Shown here: positions 7,060 through 12,670 of the stretch, piece after piece
Layout: each line of letters opens with the position of its first letter
How positions within the stretch are numbered: the stretch's first letter is position 1
Assembly: GCA_001643535.1 (NCBI GenBank)
Contig: LXTG01000054.1
Span: forward strand, 1 to 12,670
Direction of reading: 5' to 3'
Length of the DNA stretch: 12,670 nucleotides
DNA from: a candidate division NC10 bacterium SPGG6
GTDB lineage: Bacteria; Methylomirabilota; Methylomirabilia; Methylomirabilales; CSP1-5
The notes under the pieces: generated by a model
The model's input: only the letters and a program-made list of their open reading frames with translations
Databases searched by the model: none
Told to the model about the DNA's origin: nothing
Made by a program: the position numbers and the translations under genes

Positions 7060-8277
7060 ATGTCCTTTGACAATATCCAAGATGCCATCAAAGAAATCCG
7101 TGACGGGAGGATGGTCATCGTCGTCGATGATGAGGACCGAGAAAACGAAGGCGACCTGACCATGGCCGCAGAGCGCGTCACCCCAGCGGCCATTAACTTC
7201 ATGGCAAAGCACGGGCGTGGCCTTATCTGCGTGTCCCTTCCAGGCCAGCGGCTCGACGAACTCCAGATCCCCCTCATGGTTTCAGAAAACACCTCTCCGT
7301 ACGAGACCGCCTTCTGCATCTCCGTCGAGGCCCGGTGGGGTGTCACGACCGGGGTCTCGGCCCAGGACCGGGCCACGACTATCCGGGCCCTCGTGGACCC
7401 CAAGACGGGACCGGATGACCTGGCGCGACCAGGCCACATCTTTCCTCTTCGGGCAAAAAAAGGGGGAGTCCTCGCCCGAGCGGGTCAGACCGAAGCGGCA
7501 GCAGACCTGAGTCGCCTCGCCGGCCTTTACCCCGCTGGGGTTATCTGCGAAATCATGAACGAAGACGGAAGCATGGCCCGCGTCCCACAACTCTTCGAGT
7601 TCGCCGCACGTCACGGCCTCCGAATCATCACGGTCAAGGATCTGATTACATTCCGGATGCGGCGCGAGAAGTTAGTCCGCCGTGCGGTGGAGGCCACCAT
7701 CCCCACGCTCCACGGAACCTTCCAGGCCCTCCTCTATCAGAGTCGTGTTGGGAGTGACCAGCACCTCGCCCTCACGCTCGGGAATATCACTCCAGCCGAT
7801 GACGTGCTCGTCCGGGTTCATTCCCAGTGCCTGACTGGTGATGTCTTTGGCTCCCTTCGCTGTGATTGCGGCCTGCAAATGGATCGGGCACTCGCCTTGA
7901 TCGCGGCGGAAGGCAAGGGGGTCTTCCTTTACATGCGGCAGGAGGGACGAGGCATCGGACTCGCGGACAAGATCCGGGCTTATGAACTACAAGATCAGGG
8001 CTATGATACCGTAGAGGCGAACGAGAAGCTGGGGTTCAAGGCGGATCTCCGTGACTACGGGATCGGCGCCCAGGTGTTGGTCGATCTCGGGGTGAGCAAG
8101 ATGCGGCTGCTCACCAACAATCCCCGCAAGATCGTGGGGCTTGAGGGGTACGGGCTTCGCATCGTCGAGCGTGTCCCCCTTGAAGTTCAGCCTATCCCGG
8201 AAAACCGAGACTACCTGACAGCCAAGCAGGACAAGCTAGGGCACCTGCTACACAGAATCAATGAGGGGGACGGTTAA
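7060..8277 (+). CDS. ribBA: Bifunctional DHBP synthase / GTP cyclohydrolase II
   Basis: RibBA supplies both starting units of riboflavin: the N-terminal half converts ribulose 5-phosphate to 3,4-dihydroxy-2-butanone 4-phosphate and formate, and the C-terminal half opens GTP to the diaminopyrimidine used by RibD. The protein has 405 residues, normal for the fusion. The DHBP synthase domain (about 1-200) has DDEDRENEGD at 23-32 (Glu28 is the metal ligand), RPGHIFPL with His126, and the C-terminal NEDGSMAR. The expected GHTEA motif reads GQTEA: residue 143 is Gln (CAG, 7486-7488) where E. coli RibB has metal-binding His153. The GTP cyclohydrolase II domain (about 205-400) is canonical, with zinc ligands Cys257, Cys268 and Cys270, RQEGRGIGL at 293-301, and LLTNNPRK at 350-357. 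It is preceded by a strong AGGAGG and followed by ribH after 14 nt. The GTP cyclohydrolase half looks fully active; the other half is open to question. Confidence 0.96.
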   Translation: MSFDNIQDAIKEIRDGRMVIVVDDEDRENEGDLTMAAERVTPAAINFMAKHGRGLICVSLPGQRLDELQIPLMVSENTSPYETAFCISVEARWGVTTGVSAQDRATTIRALVDPKTGPDDLARPGHIFPLRAKKGGVLARAGQTEAAADLSRLAGLYPAGVICEIMNEDGSMARVPQLFEFAARHGLRIITVKDLITFRMRREKLVRRAVEATIPTLHGTFQALLYQSRVGSDQHLALTLGNITPADDVLVRVHSQCLTGDVFGSLRCDCGLQMDRALALIAAEGKGVFLYMRQEGRGIGLADKIRAYELQDQGYDTVEANEKLGFKADLRDYGIGAQVLVDLGVSKMRLLTNNPRKIVGLEGYGLRIVERVPLEVQPIPENRDYLTAKQDKLGHLLHRINEGDG

Positions 8278-8291
8278 GTAAGGGAGGAATC

Positions 8292-8804
8292 ATGCCACGC
8301 AATCTGGAAGGATATCTATCTGCGCAGGGGTTTTTCTTTGCCATCGTCCTCAGCCGCTTCAATGAGTTCATCACGACAAAGCTCCTCGATGGTGCCTTGG
8401 ATGCCCTCATCCGCCACGGGGCGGATCCGGACAAGATTGATGTCGTCAAAGTCCCAGGTGCCCTTGAGATCCCGGTGACGGCAGAGCGGCTGGCGGCGAG
8501 TCACCGGTACGATGCGGTCATCTGCTTGGGAGCGGTCATTCGGGGCGCTACCCCGCACTTTGACTATGTCGCGGGCGAAGCCGCAAAGGGGGTGGCGGCT
8601 ACAGCCCTGAAAACTGGCGTGCCGACAATCTTCGGCGTCATCACCGCCGAGACTATCGAACAGGCCATCGAACGGGCCGGGACCAAACTCGGCAACAAGG
8701 GATTCGAGGCCGCCCTGGCCGCCATTGAGATGGCATCCCTGTTTGCCCAGCTCGACAAGGAGCAGGGGGAGCATCCGGGCAGACGAAGGACACGGGATGG
8801 GTAA
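8292..8804 (+). CDS. ribH: 6,7-dimethyl-8-ribityllumazine synthase
   Basis: RibH condenses the RibD product (after dephosphorylation) with the four-carbon unit from RibB to form lumazine, usually as a 60-subunit shell or a pentamer. The protein has 170 residues. Family motifs are complete: AIVLSRFNEFIT near 17-28, VPGALEIP at 54-61, LGAVIRGATPHFDYV at 79-93 with the proton-transfer His at 89, FGVITAETIEQA, and NKGFEAALAAIEM near 135-147. It starts with an ATG preceded by GGGAGG four nt upstream. The tail after about residue 155 is some 15 residues longer than usual and strongly charged (HPGRRRTRDG); its last codons overlap the nusB start by 8 nt, so the tail may exist only because of the gene overlap. 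RibH and RibE act on consecutive steps and are commonly found in one operon. Confidence 0.96.
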   Translation: MPRNLEGYLSAQGFFFAIVLSRFNEFITTKLLDGALDALIRHGADPDKIDVVKVPGALEIPVTAERLAASHRYDAVICLGAVIRGATPHFDYVAGEAAKGVAATALKTGVPTIFGVITAETIEQAIERAGTKLGNKGFEAALAAIEMASLFAQLDKEQGEHPGRRRTRDG

Positions 8805-9228
8805 ACGGCGGCGTGCGCGTGAAGCTGCCCTGAGCATTCTCTACCAGTTGGAGTTTCGTCCCGGGAAGACCGAGGAGGTCTTCCGAACCTTCTGGGCGGA
8901 CTCCCCCTTCCCGCCAGAGGTCCAGGCCTTTGCCCAGGAGCTCGTTGCGGGAACGGTCGCGCATCGGGAAGAAATCGACACCCTGATCTCCCGGTATGCA
9001 GAACACTGGCACTTTTCGCGGATTGCCCTCGTCGACCGGAACATCCTTCGAGTGGCGACCTACGAGTTCCTCTTTCACAAGGAGATCCCCGAAAAGGTCA
9101 TCCTCAACGAGGCCATCGAGATCGCCAAGCAGTATGGCAGTGAGGACTCCGGCCGATTCGTAAACGGGATCCTGGACAAGATCCGTACCATTACTCGCCC
9201 CCCCCTCCTCGAACCTGCCGAACGATGA
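8797..9228 (+). CDS. nusB: Transcription antitermination factor NusB
   Basis: NusB binds boxA RNA together with NusE (ribosomal protein S10) and supports antitermination and folding of rRNA transcripts. The 143-residue protein is all-helical by appearance and shows the family pattern: an Arg-rich start (MGKRRRAREAAL), LYQLEF, LVAGTV, IALVDRNILRVATYEFLF, the near-invariant LNEAIEIAK, and FVNGILDKI at the end. The ATG at 8797 was chosen over upstream starts because MGKRRRARE is the typical N-terminus and GAAGGA (8785-8790) sits 6 nt before it. It overlaps the ribH stop by 8 nt. The ribH-nusB pairing is widespread in bacteria. Its TGA overlaps the ATG of the next ORF as ATGA. Confidence 0.96.
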   Translation: MGKRRRAREAALSILYQLEFRPGKTEEVFRTFWADSPFPPEVQAFAQELVAGTVAHREEIDTLISRYAEHWHFSRIALVDRNILRVATYEFLFHKEIPEKVILNEAIEIAKQYGSEDSGRFVNGILDKIRTITRPPLLEPAER

Positions 9229-9692
9229 CCCCTCCACCCACGGATCCCCTCGAAGAGGTCACCGGAGAGGTGCTGGTGTTGTTCCATTACCAGGATGTCC
9301 CGGTTCCCAGGAAAACCCTCGGGAAGGTTGACTGGTATCTCTCTGGTGCCGTTTCTCGCGTTGCGGTGGATGGGAAATTCACCGGTGCCTTGGGCACCGC
9401 GGCCCTCTTCCATCCTGCCGGCAAGTTTCAGGTCGAAAAGATCCTCGTCCTCGGTCTCGGGGCGCGAGCGAAGGTCGACCGACCAACGCTGCAGGCGGCC
9501 GCTACGCACCTGCGCAGCCTGCTGGACAATCTACACGCCCGGGACATCCGGATCGTCGTGCCTGACTCGCCGGACACCCGAATCCAGGAGGTGCTCGATG
9601 TCTTTGCGGCCACCCTCTGCAGCCCGGGGCAGAGGCCCAACGACCCGCCTACCGTTACCTTCCTCGCCTATGAGCACGAAGATCATACGTGA
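9225..9692 (+). CDS. Stand-alone M17 leucyl aminopeptidase N-terminal-domain-like protein
   Basis: The 155-residue product resembles the N-terminal, non-catalytic macro-like domain of M17 leucyl aminopeptidases (PepA type). Matching features are the early strand EVLVLFHY, the KFTGALGTAALFH stretch at 51-63, the EKILVLGLGARAKVDRPTLQAAA run at about 71-93, where full-length enzymes have a GLG or GCG turn followed by a helix, and a final strand DIRIVVPDS. The catalytic domain with the two-metal site and NTDAEGR motif is absent: the frame ends at TGA 9690-9692, and the remaining 193 nt up to fabF code for nothing like it. The ATG overlaps the nusB stop in an ATGA, so it is read as the last gene of the rib-nusB unit by translational coupling. 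It may be a genuine one-domain protein or the remnant of a pepA cut by rearrangement. The function is unknown; ligand binding or regulation is possible but not shown. Confidence 0.72.
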   Translation: MTPPPTDPLEEVTGEVLVLFHYQDVPVPRKTLGKVDWYLSGAVSRVAVDGKFTGALGTAALFHPAGKFQVEKILVLGLGARAKVDRPTLQAAATHLRSLLDNLHARDIRIVVPDSPDTRIQEVLDVFAATLCSPGQRPNDPPTVTFLAYEHEDHT

Positions 9693-9717
9693 TTCACGCA
9701 GACCGACCTGCATGGTC

Positions 9718-9741
9718 AGGGTGCGGCAGTCGTTGCACCCT
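9718..9741 (+). terminator. Hairpin after the rib-nusB unit, possible terminator without U-tract
   Basis: The arms 9718-9727 and 9732-9741 pair over 10 bp around a 4-nt loop: AGGGTGC pairs with GCACCCT, then two G-U pairs and one C-G close the loop. The G-U pairs form only in + strand RNA, which suggests it acts on the rightward transcript. It starts 26 nt after the last + strand stop. The sequence after it (CTCAGGCTAGG) lacks a T-run, so this is not a standard intrinsic terminator; it could be a 3'-end stabiliser or a Rho-assisted end. The rest of 9693-9885 shows no gene or repeat. Confidence 0.35.
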
Positions 9742-9885
9742 CTCAGGCTAGGCGCGATGACCCCTAAAGCCCCGCAGATATCGCGCGACGATGCCCCTGT
9801 CCCACCTCGGATCCCGGAAGACAAACGAAGGATTAAGGATCAGACAGAGGAGTTGGCCCAAGACCGGAAGGGAAGCAAACCCTAC

Positions 9886-11124
9886 TTATTCGGTGTAGCG
9901 GCGGAAGACCGTCGTGGCGTTGGTCCCTCCAAAGCCGAAGGAGTTATTGAGGGCGACCTGGACCGCAAGTTCCCGTGCCGTGTTCGGGACATAGTCCAGG
10001 TCACAGTCGGGGTCGGGATATTCGTAGTTGATGGTCGGCGGCACGATCCCCTGTTTCAGCGCCAGGACCGTGGCCGCCCCCTCAATCGCCCCGGCGGCCC
10101 CCAGCGTATGGCCAATCATCGACTTGATGGAGCTCACAGCCATGCGATACGCGTGGTCGCCGAAGACGCGCTTAATCGCCAAGGTCTCATTGGCATCATT
10201 GTACGGGGTGGAGGTCCCGTGGGCATTGATGTAATCCACTGCCTCTGGAGGGATGCCCGCATCTCGAAGAGCGGCGCGCATCGACGCGACCGCTCCCTCC
10301 CCCCCGGGAGCCGGAGCGGTGATGTGATGCGCATCTGCGCTCATCCCGTAACCGATCAGCTCAGCATAAATCCTTGCCCCACGGTCGAGGGCCTGCTCTA
10401 AAACCTCCAAGACGAGAACCGCTGCTCCCTCACCCATGACGAAGCCGTCTCGCTCCTTATCGAAGGGACGACTCGCCCGCTCCGGCTCGCCGTTTCTGGT
10501 GGACAGGGCCTTGGCGTTGTTAAACCCGGCAACACACAAGGGACCGATCACCGCCTCAGTCCCCCCGGCTAGCATCATGTCCGCTTCTCCCCGCTGAATG
10601 ATGCGGAAGGAATCCCCGATGGCGTGATTGCCGGTGGCGCAGGCTGTAGAGACACACAAGTTGGGACCTTTGGCCCCTAGCTGCATTGAGATGCGTCCTG
10701 AGGCCATGTTGGGAATAATGCCGGAGATGAAGAACGGACTCACCCGATCCGATCCCTTCTCTAAAAGGATTCGGTGCTGCTCTACCAGCATTGGAATCCC
10801 GCCCATCCCCGTGCCGACCAGGACCCCGACCCGACCTCGCCGCTCGTCGGTCAACTTGAGGTCGCCGTCATCAGCCGCCATCATTCCGGCTGCCATCGCG
10901 TATTGGACGAAGATATCCATTTTTTTGACTTCTTTCTTATCGATCCACCGGAGCGGATCGAAGTCCTTTACCTCCGCCGCGATCTGGCAACCGTGACCGG
11001 TCGGGTCGTAGATCGTTATCCGCCCGATCCCCGACGTCCCGCTCAAGATGGCCTTCCAAAAGAGATCGACACCAATCCCGACGGGAGAGACAACTCCCAA
11101 CCCCGTGACCACCACACGTCTCAT
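9886..11124 (-). CDS. fabF: 3-oxoacyl-[acyl-carrier-protein] synthase II
   Basis: FabF catalyses decarboxylating condensation of malonyl-ACP with a growing acyl-ACP in type II fatty-acid synthesis. The 412-residue protein has the thiolase fold markers of the family: VVVTGLGVVSPVG at the N-terminus; the nucleophile Cys162 in STACATG; His302 in NAHGTSTPYND; Lys334 and His339 in KSMIGHTLGAAGA; and the closing loop NNSFGFGGTNA at 393-403. The catalytic triad Cys-His-His is complete. The ATG (11122-11124) has GGGGAG five nt upstream. It is last in a leftward run fabD-fabG-acpP-fabF, 35 nt after acpP. In many bacteria rnc and smc follow fabF in the same direction; here fabF instead converges on the nusB side. 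No intrinsic terminator is visible after its stop. Confidence 0.97.
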   Translation of the reverse strand: MRRVVVTGLGVVSPVGIGVDLFWKAILSGTSGIGRITIYDPTGHGCQIAAEVKDFDPLRWIDKKEVKKMDIFVQYAMAAGMMAADDGDLKLTDERRGRVGVLVGTGMGGIPMLVEQHRILLEKGSDRVSPFFISGIIPNMASGRISMQLGAKGPNLCVSTACATGNHAIGDSFRIIQRGEADMMLAGGTEAVIGPLCVAGFNNAKALSTRNGEPERASRPFDKERDGFVMGEGAAVLVLEVLEQALDRGARIYAELIGYGMSADAHHITAPAPGGEGAVASMRAALRDAGIPPEAVDYINAHGTSTPYNDANETLAIKRVFGDHAYRMAVSSIKSMIGHTLGAAGAIEGAATVLALKQGIVPPTINYEYPDPDCDLDYVPNTARELAVQVALNNSFGFGGTNATTVFRRYTE

Positions 11125-11159
11125 GATATCTCCCCGCGGCCTAGGCCCCGCCCCCGCGC

Positions 11160-11402
11160 TCAGACACGGTCCTTGATATACTGCACGGCATCCTTCACCT
11201 TGGCGATCTTCTCTGCATCATCATCCGGGATCTCAATCCCGAATTCCTCCTCAAGGACCATGATCAACTCCACGGTATCCAGGGAGTCAGCCCCCAGGTC
11301 CTCGACGAAGGAGGCATCAGGAGTCACCTCCGCCCCATCAACCCCCAGCTGCTCTATGACAATCTTCTTCACCCTTTCTTCGATATCTGCAGTCCCGCTC
11401 AC
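11160..11402 (-). CDS. acpP: Acyl carrier protein
   Basis: AcpP carries fatty-acyl intermediates on a 4'-phosphopantetheine arm. The 80-residue acidic protein has the attachment site Ser40 in GADSLDTVEL, followed by the recognition helix VELIMVLEEEFGIEIPDDDAEKI, and it ends with the usual amphipathic helix. The start codon is GTG (11400-11402 read on the - strand), chosen because a near-perfect Shine-Dalgarno sequence GGGAGGTGA ends 3 nt before it and because the resulting N-terminus (MSGTADIEERVKKIV) has the family length. It lies between fabG (37 nt away) and fabF (35 nt), its classical position. Confidence 0.97.
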   Translation of the reverse strand: MSGTADIEERVKKIVIEQLGVDGAEVTPDASFVEDLGADSLDTVELIMVLEEEFGIEIPDDDAEKIAKVKDAVQYIKDRV

Positions 11403-11405
11403 CTG

Positions 11406-11414
11406 TCACCTCCC
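11406..11414 (-). promoter_or_regulatory. Strong ribosome binding site of acpP
   Basis: On the - strand the site reads GGGAGGTGA, almost fully complementary to the 3' end of 16S rRNA, with the GTG start 3 nt after it (6 nt after GGAGG). It decides the GTG start and fits the high protein yield that ACP needs compared with its neighbours. Confidence 0.75.
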
Positions 11415-11439
11415 AGCGAAAATGAGCACACCCTGCACA

Positions 11440-12180
11440 TCACATCCATAAGCCCCCGTTGATATGAATGACCTGACCCGTGATGTAGGCCGCTCGATCC
11501 GAGGCAAGGAAAACCACCAGCTCCGCCACCTCTTCAGGGGTTGCGAATCGACCCAGAGGAATCTGGGAGCGTATTGCTTCCTGTTGCTTCGGGTCCAAGG
11601 CGTGCGTCATATCCGTCTCGACGAATCCAGGGGCTACGGCGTTGACGGTGATACCCCGGGACGCCACCTCCTTGGCAGTCGCCTTGGTCAGACCAATGAT
11701 TCCCGCCTTGGCGGCCGCATAGTTCGCCTGCCCAGGATTCCCCATGATCCCTATCACTGAGGTGAGATTGATTATGCGTCCTCCTCGCTGTTTGAGCATG
11801 GGCCGCAGCGCAGCCCGGGTACAGTGAAAGACCCCTTTCAGGTTCGTGTTCAACACCGTTTCCCACTCGTCATCCTTCATCCGAAGCAAGAGATTGTCCC
11901 GAGTGATCCCAGCATTATTCACCAAGATATTGAGCGACCCAAACCGTTTAAGGCAGGCCTCGATCATCTGTTCTACATCACTGGTCTGTGTCACATCGGC
12001 CTTCACTGCCAGGACCTGCGCCCCGGACCCTTCAAGTTCTGCTGCGACCTTCTCCACGGCGACGCGATCTCGGGCACAGAGGATAACTGCTACGCCCTCC
12101 CGAGCCAATGCTGAAGCCACAGCTCGACCGATTCCGCGCGATCCCCCAGTGACAACGGCCACCTTTCCGTGCAGGGTCAT
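11440..12180 (-). CDS. fabG: 3-oxoacyl-[acyl-carrier-protein] reductase
   Basis: FabG reduces 3-ketoacyl-ACP with NADPH, the first reduction of each elongation cycle. The 246-residue protein is a classical short-chain dehydrogenase: TGGSRGIG nucleotide loop at 11-18, NNAG at 88-91, Asn113, and the catalytic Ser141, Tyr154 and Lys158 (YAAAK). The C-terminus GQVIHINGGLWM is the FabG-type ending. The start ATG overlaps the fabD stop as ATGA, and only a weak AAAGG precedes it, so translation is probably coupled to fabD. Its position between fabD and acpP distinguishes it from the many other members of this superfamily. Confidence 0.96.
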   Translation of the reverse strand: MTLHGKVAVVTGGSRGIGRAVASALAREGVAVILCARDRVAVEKVAAELEGSGAQVLAVKADVTQTSDVEQMIEACLKRFGSLNILVNNAGITRDNLLLRMKDDEWETVLNTNLKGVFHCTRAALRPMLKQRGGRIINLTSVIGIMGNPGQANYAAAKAGIIGLTKATAKEVASRGITVNAVAPGFVETDMTHALDPKQQEAIRSQIPLGRFATPEEVAELVVFLASDRAAYITGQVIHINGGLWM

Positions 12181-12670
12181 GCCTTTGCTGCCGCAGCGAG
12201 GGTCTCCTCCAAGCTCATCCGATCCTCGATGTGGTAGACTTGCCCCACTCCATCGATTCGCTTGATCACACCCGAGAGCACCTTCCCAGGGCCTAACTCG
12301 ATGAAGGTTCGTACACCTTCCCTGGTCAGGCGCCGGATGACCTCAACCCACCGCACGGGATGGTCAAGCTGCTCGATGAGGCTCTGGATCACCTCCGCTG
12401 CGATCTGTTTGGGCTGTGCGTCGAGGCCGGCGATGAATGGAACGTGAGGGTCCCGAACAGCCAGCCCGTCCAGGACGGTCGCGAATTCCCTCGCAATAGG
12501 CCGCATGAGGCTCGAATGAAACGGGGCACTCACCGACAGGAGCTGCACACGCTTTGCCCCTCTGGCCCGTGCGGCTGCGGCGGCCCGATTTACCGCGGCA
12601 ACATGCCCCGCCACGACGGTTTGCATTGGTGCATTGAGATTCGCCACCTCCACCACCTCGCCCTGGCCGG
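12177..12670 (-). CDS. fabD: Malonyl-CoA:ACP transacylase, C-terminal part (5' end outside window)
   Basis: FabD transfers malonate from CoA to AcpP. About 164 C-terminal residues are visible; the frame is open to the right edge, and the active-site Ser (GHSLG motif) must lie beyond it. Visible family features are VVEVANLNAPMQTVVAGH, the catalytic His in SVSAPFHSSLM, the HPVRW motif near the middle, and FIELGPGKVLSGVIKRI near the C-terminus. The GTG at 12654-12656 is an internal Val codon, not a start. The stop TGA overlaps the ATG of fabG by 4 nt. Confidence 0.95.
   Translation of the reverse strand, partial: GQGEVVEVANLNAPMQTVVAGHVAAVNRAAAAARARGAKRVQLLSVSAPFHSSLMRPIAREFATVLDGLAVRDPHVPFIAGLDAQPKQIAAEVIQSLIEQLDHPVRWVEVIRRLTREGVRTFIELGPGKVLSGVIKRIDGVGQVYHIEDRMSLEETLAAAAKA

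Noticed and set aside
7067..7095. TTGACA at the start of ribBA as an internal promoter
   Set aside because: It lies within the first ribBA codons, and the spaced -10 position reads AAAGAA, which lacks the essential bases.
9383..9399. 7-bp perfect stem with a 3-nt loop (CGGTGCC/GGCACCG) inside the M17-like ORF
   Set aside because: It has no T-run and lies in the middle of a coding frame; such short GC stems are frequent in GC-rich genes.
9295..10401. A 368-codon open frame on the + strand spanning the M17-like ORF, the intergenic gap and the antisense of fabF
   Set aside because: Its product is rich in Arg, Pro and Ser with no recognisable domain. It lies out of frame over one supported gene and antisense to another, as expected for shadow frames in GC-rich DNA.
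11131..11160. G-rich run on the - strand between acpP and fabF as a G-quadruplex or hairpin
   Set aside because: Only three runs of three or more G are present, and the palindrome GGCCTAGGCC leaves just a 3-bp stem once a loop is allowed.

Overview
The window looks like core chromosome of a GC-rich bacterium. It carries twelve genes: eleven housekeeping genes plus one uncharacterised ORF. No RNA gene, insertion sequence, CRISPR array, prophage gene or obviously foreign segment was seen. The gene set (bacterial SMC, FtsY reduced to its GTPase part, bifunctional RibD and RibBA, type II fatty-acid synthesis) fits a Gram-negative-type lineage. The style of the proteins reminds me of uncultured groups near Methylomirabilota (NC10) or the former Deltaproteobacteria, but this placement is a low-confidence guess made without a database search.

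Layout, left to right. On the + strand: the 3' end of rnc (RNase III, cut by the window edge), a 174-nt leader region with a promoter, smc, ftsY, a second promoter, then a tight riboflavin operon ribD-ribE-ribBA-ribH running into nusB and a short ORF equivalent to only the N-terminal domain of M17 leucyl aminopeptidases. A 193-nt gap (9693-9885) with one hairpin follows. On the - strand, converging on that gap, lies the fatty-acid cluster fabD (3' part, cut by the right edge), fabG, acpP, fabF. Only two gaps exceed 100 nt (415-588 and 9693-9885); neither holds a gene I can support.

How the genes work together. RibA (GTP cyclohydrolase II) and RibD feed the pyrimidine branch, RibB makes the four-carbon unit, RibH makes lumazine and RibE makes riboflavin, so every enzyme of the pathway except the dedicated phosphatase is present in one transcription unit. 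FabD loads malonate on AcpP, FabF condenses and FabG reduces. SMC and FtsY serve chromosome organisation and membrane protein targeting; NusB and RNase III serve rRNA transcription and processing.

No wholly new system was found. The points most worth checking are: (1) the DHBP synthase half of RibBA has Gln where the metal-binding His is expected; (2) the two + strand promoters share an unusual extended -10 form, TTGACA-N14-TGN-TAGCNT; (3) the fab cluster faces the rnc...nusB block instead of running with it, and the junction falls beside the lone M17 N-terminal domain ORF; (4) the riboflavin operon has no room for an FMN riboswitch; (5) RNase III and FtsY carry local departures from conserved motifs.
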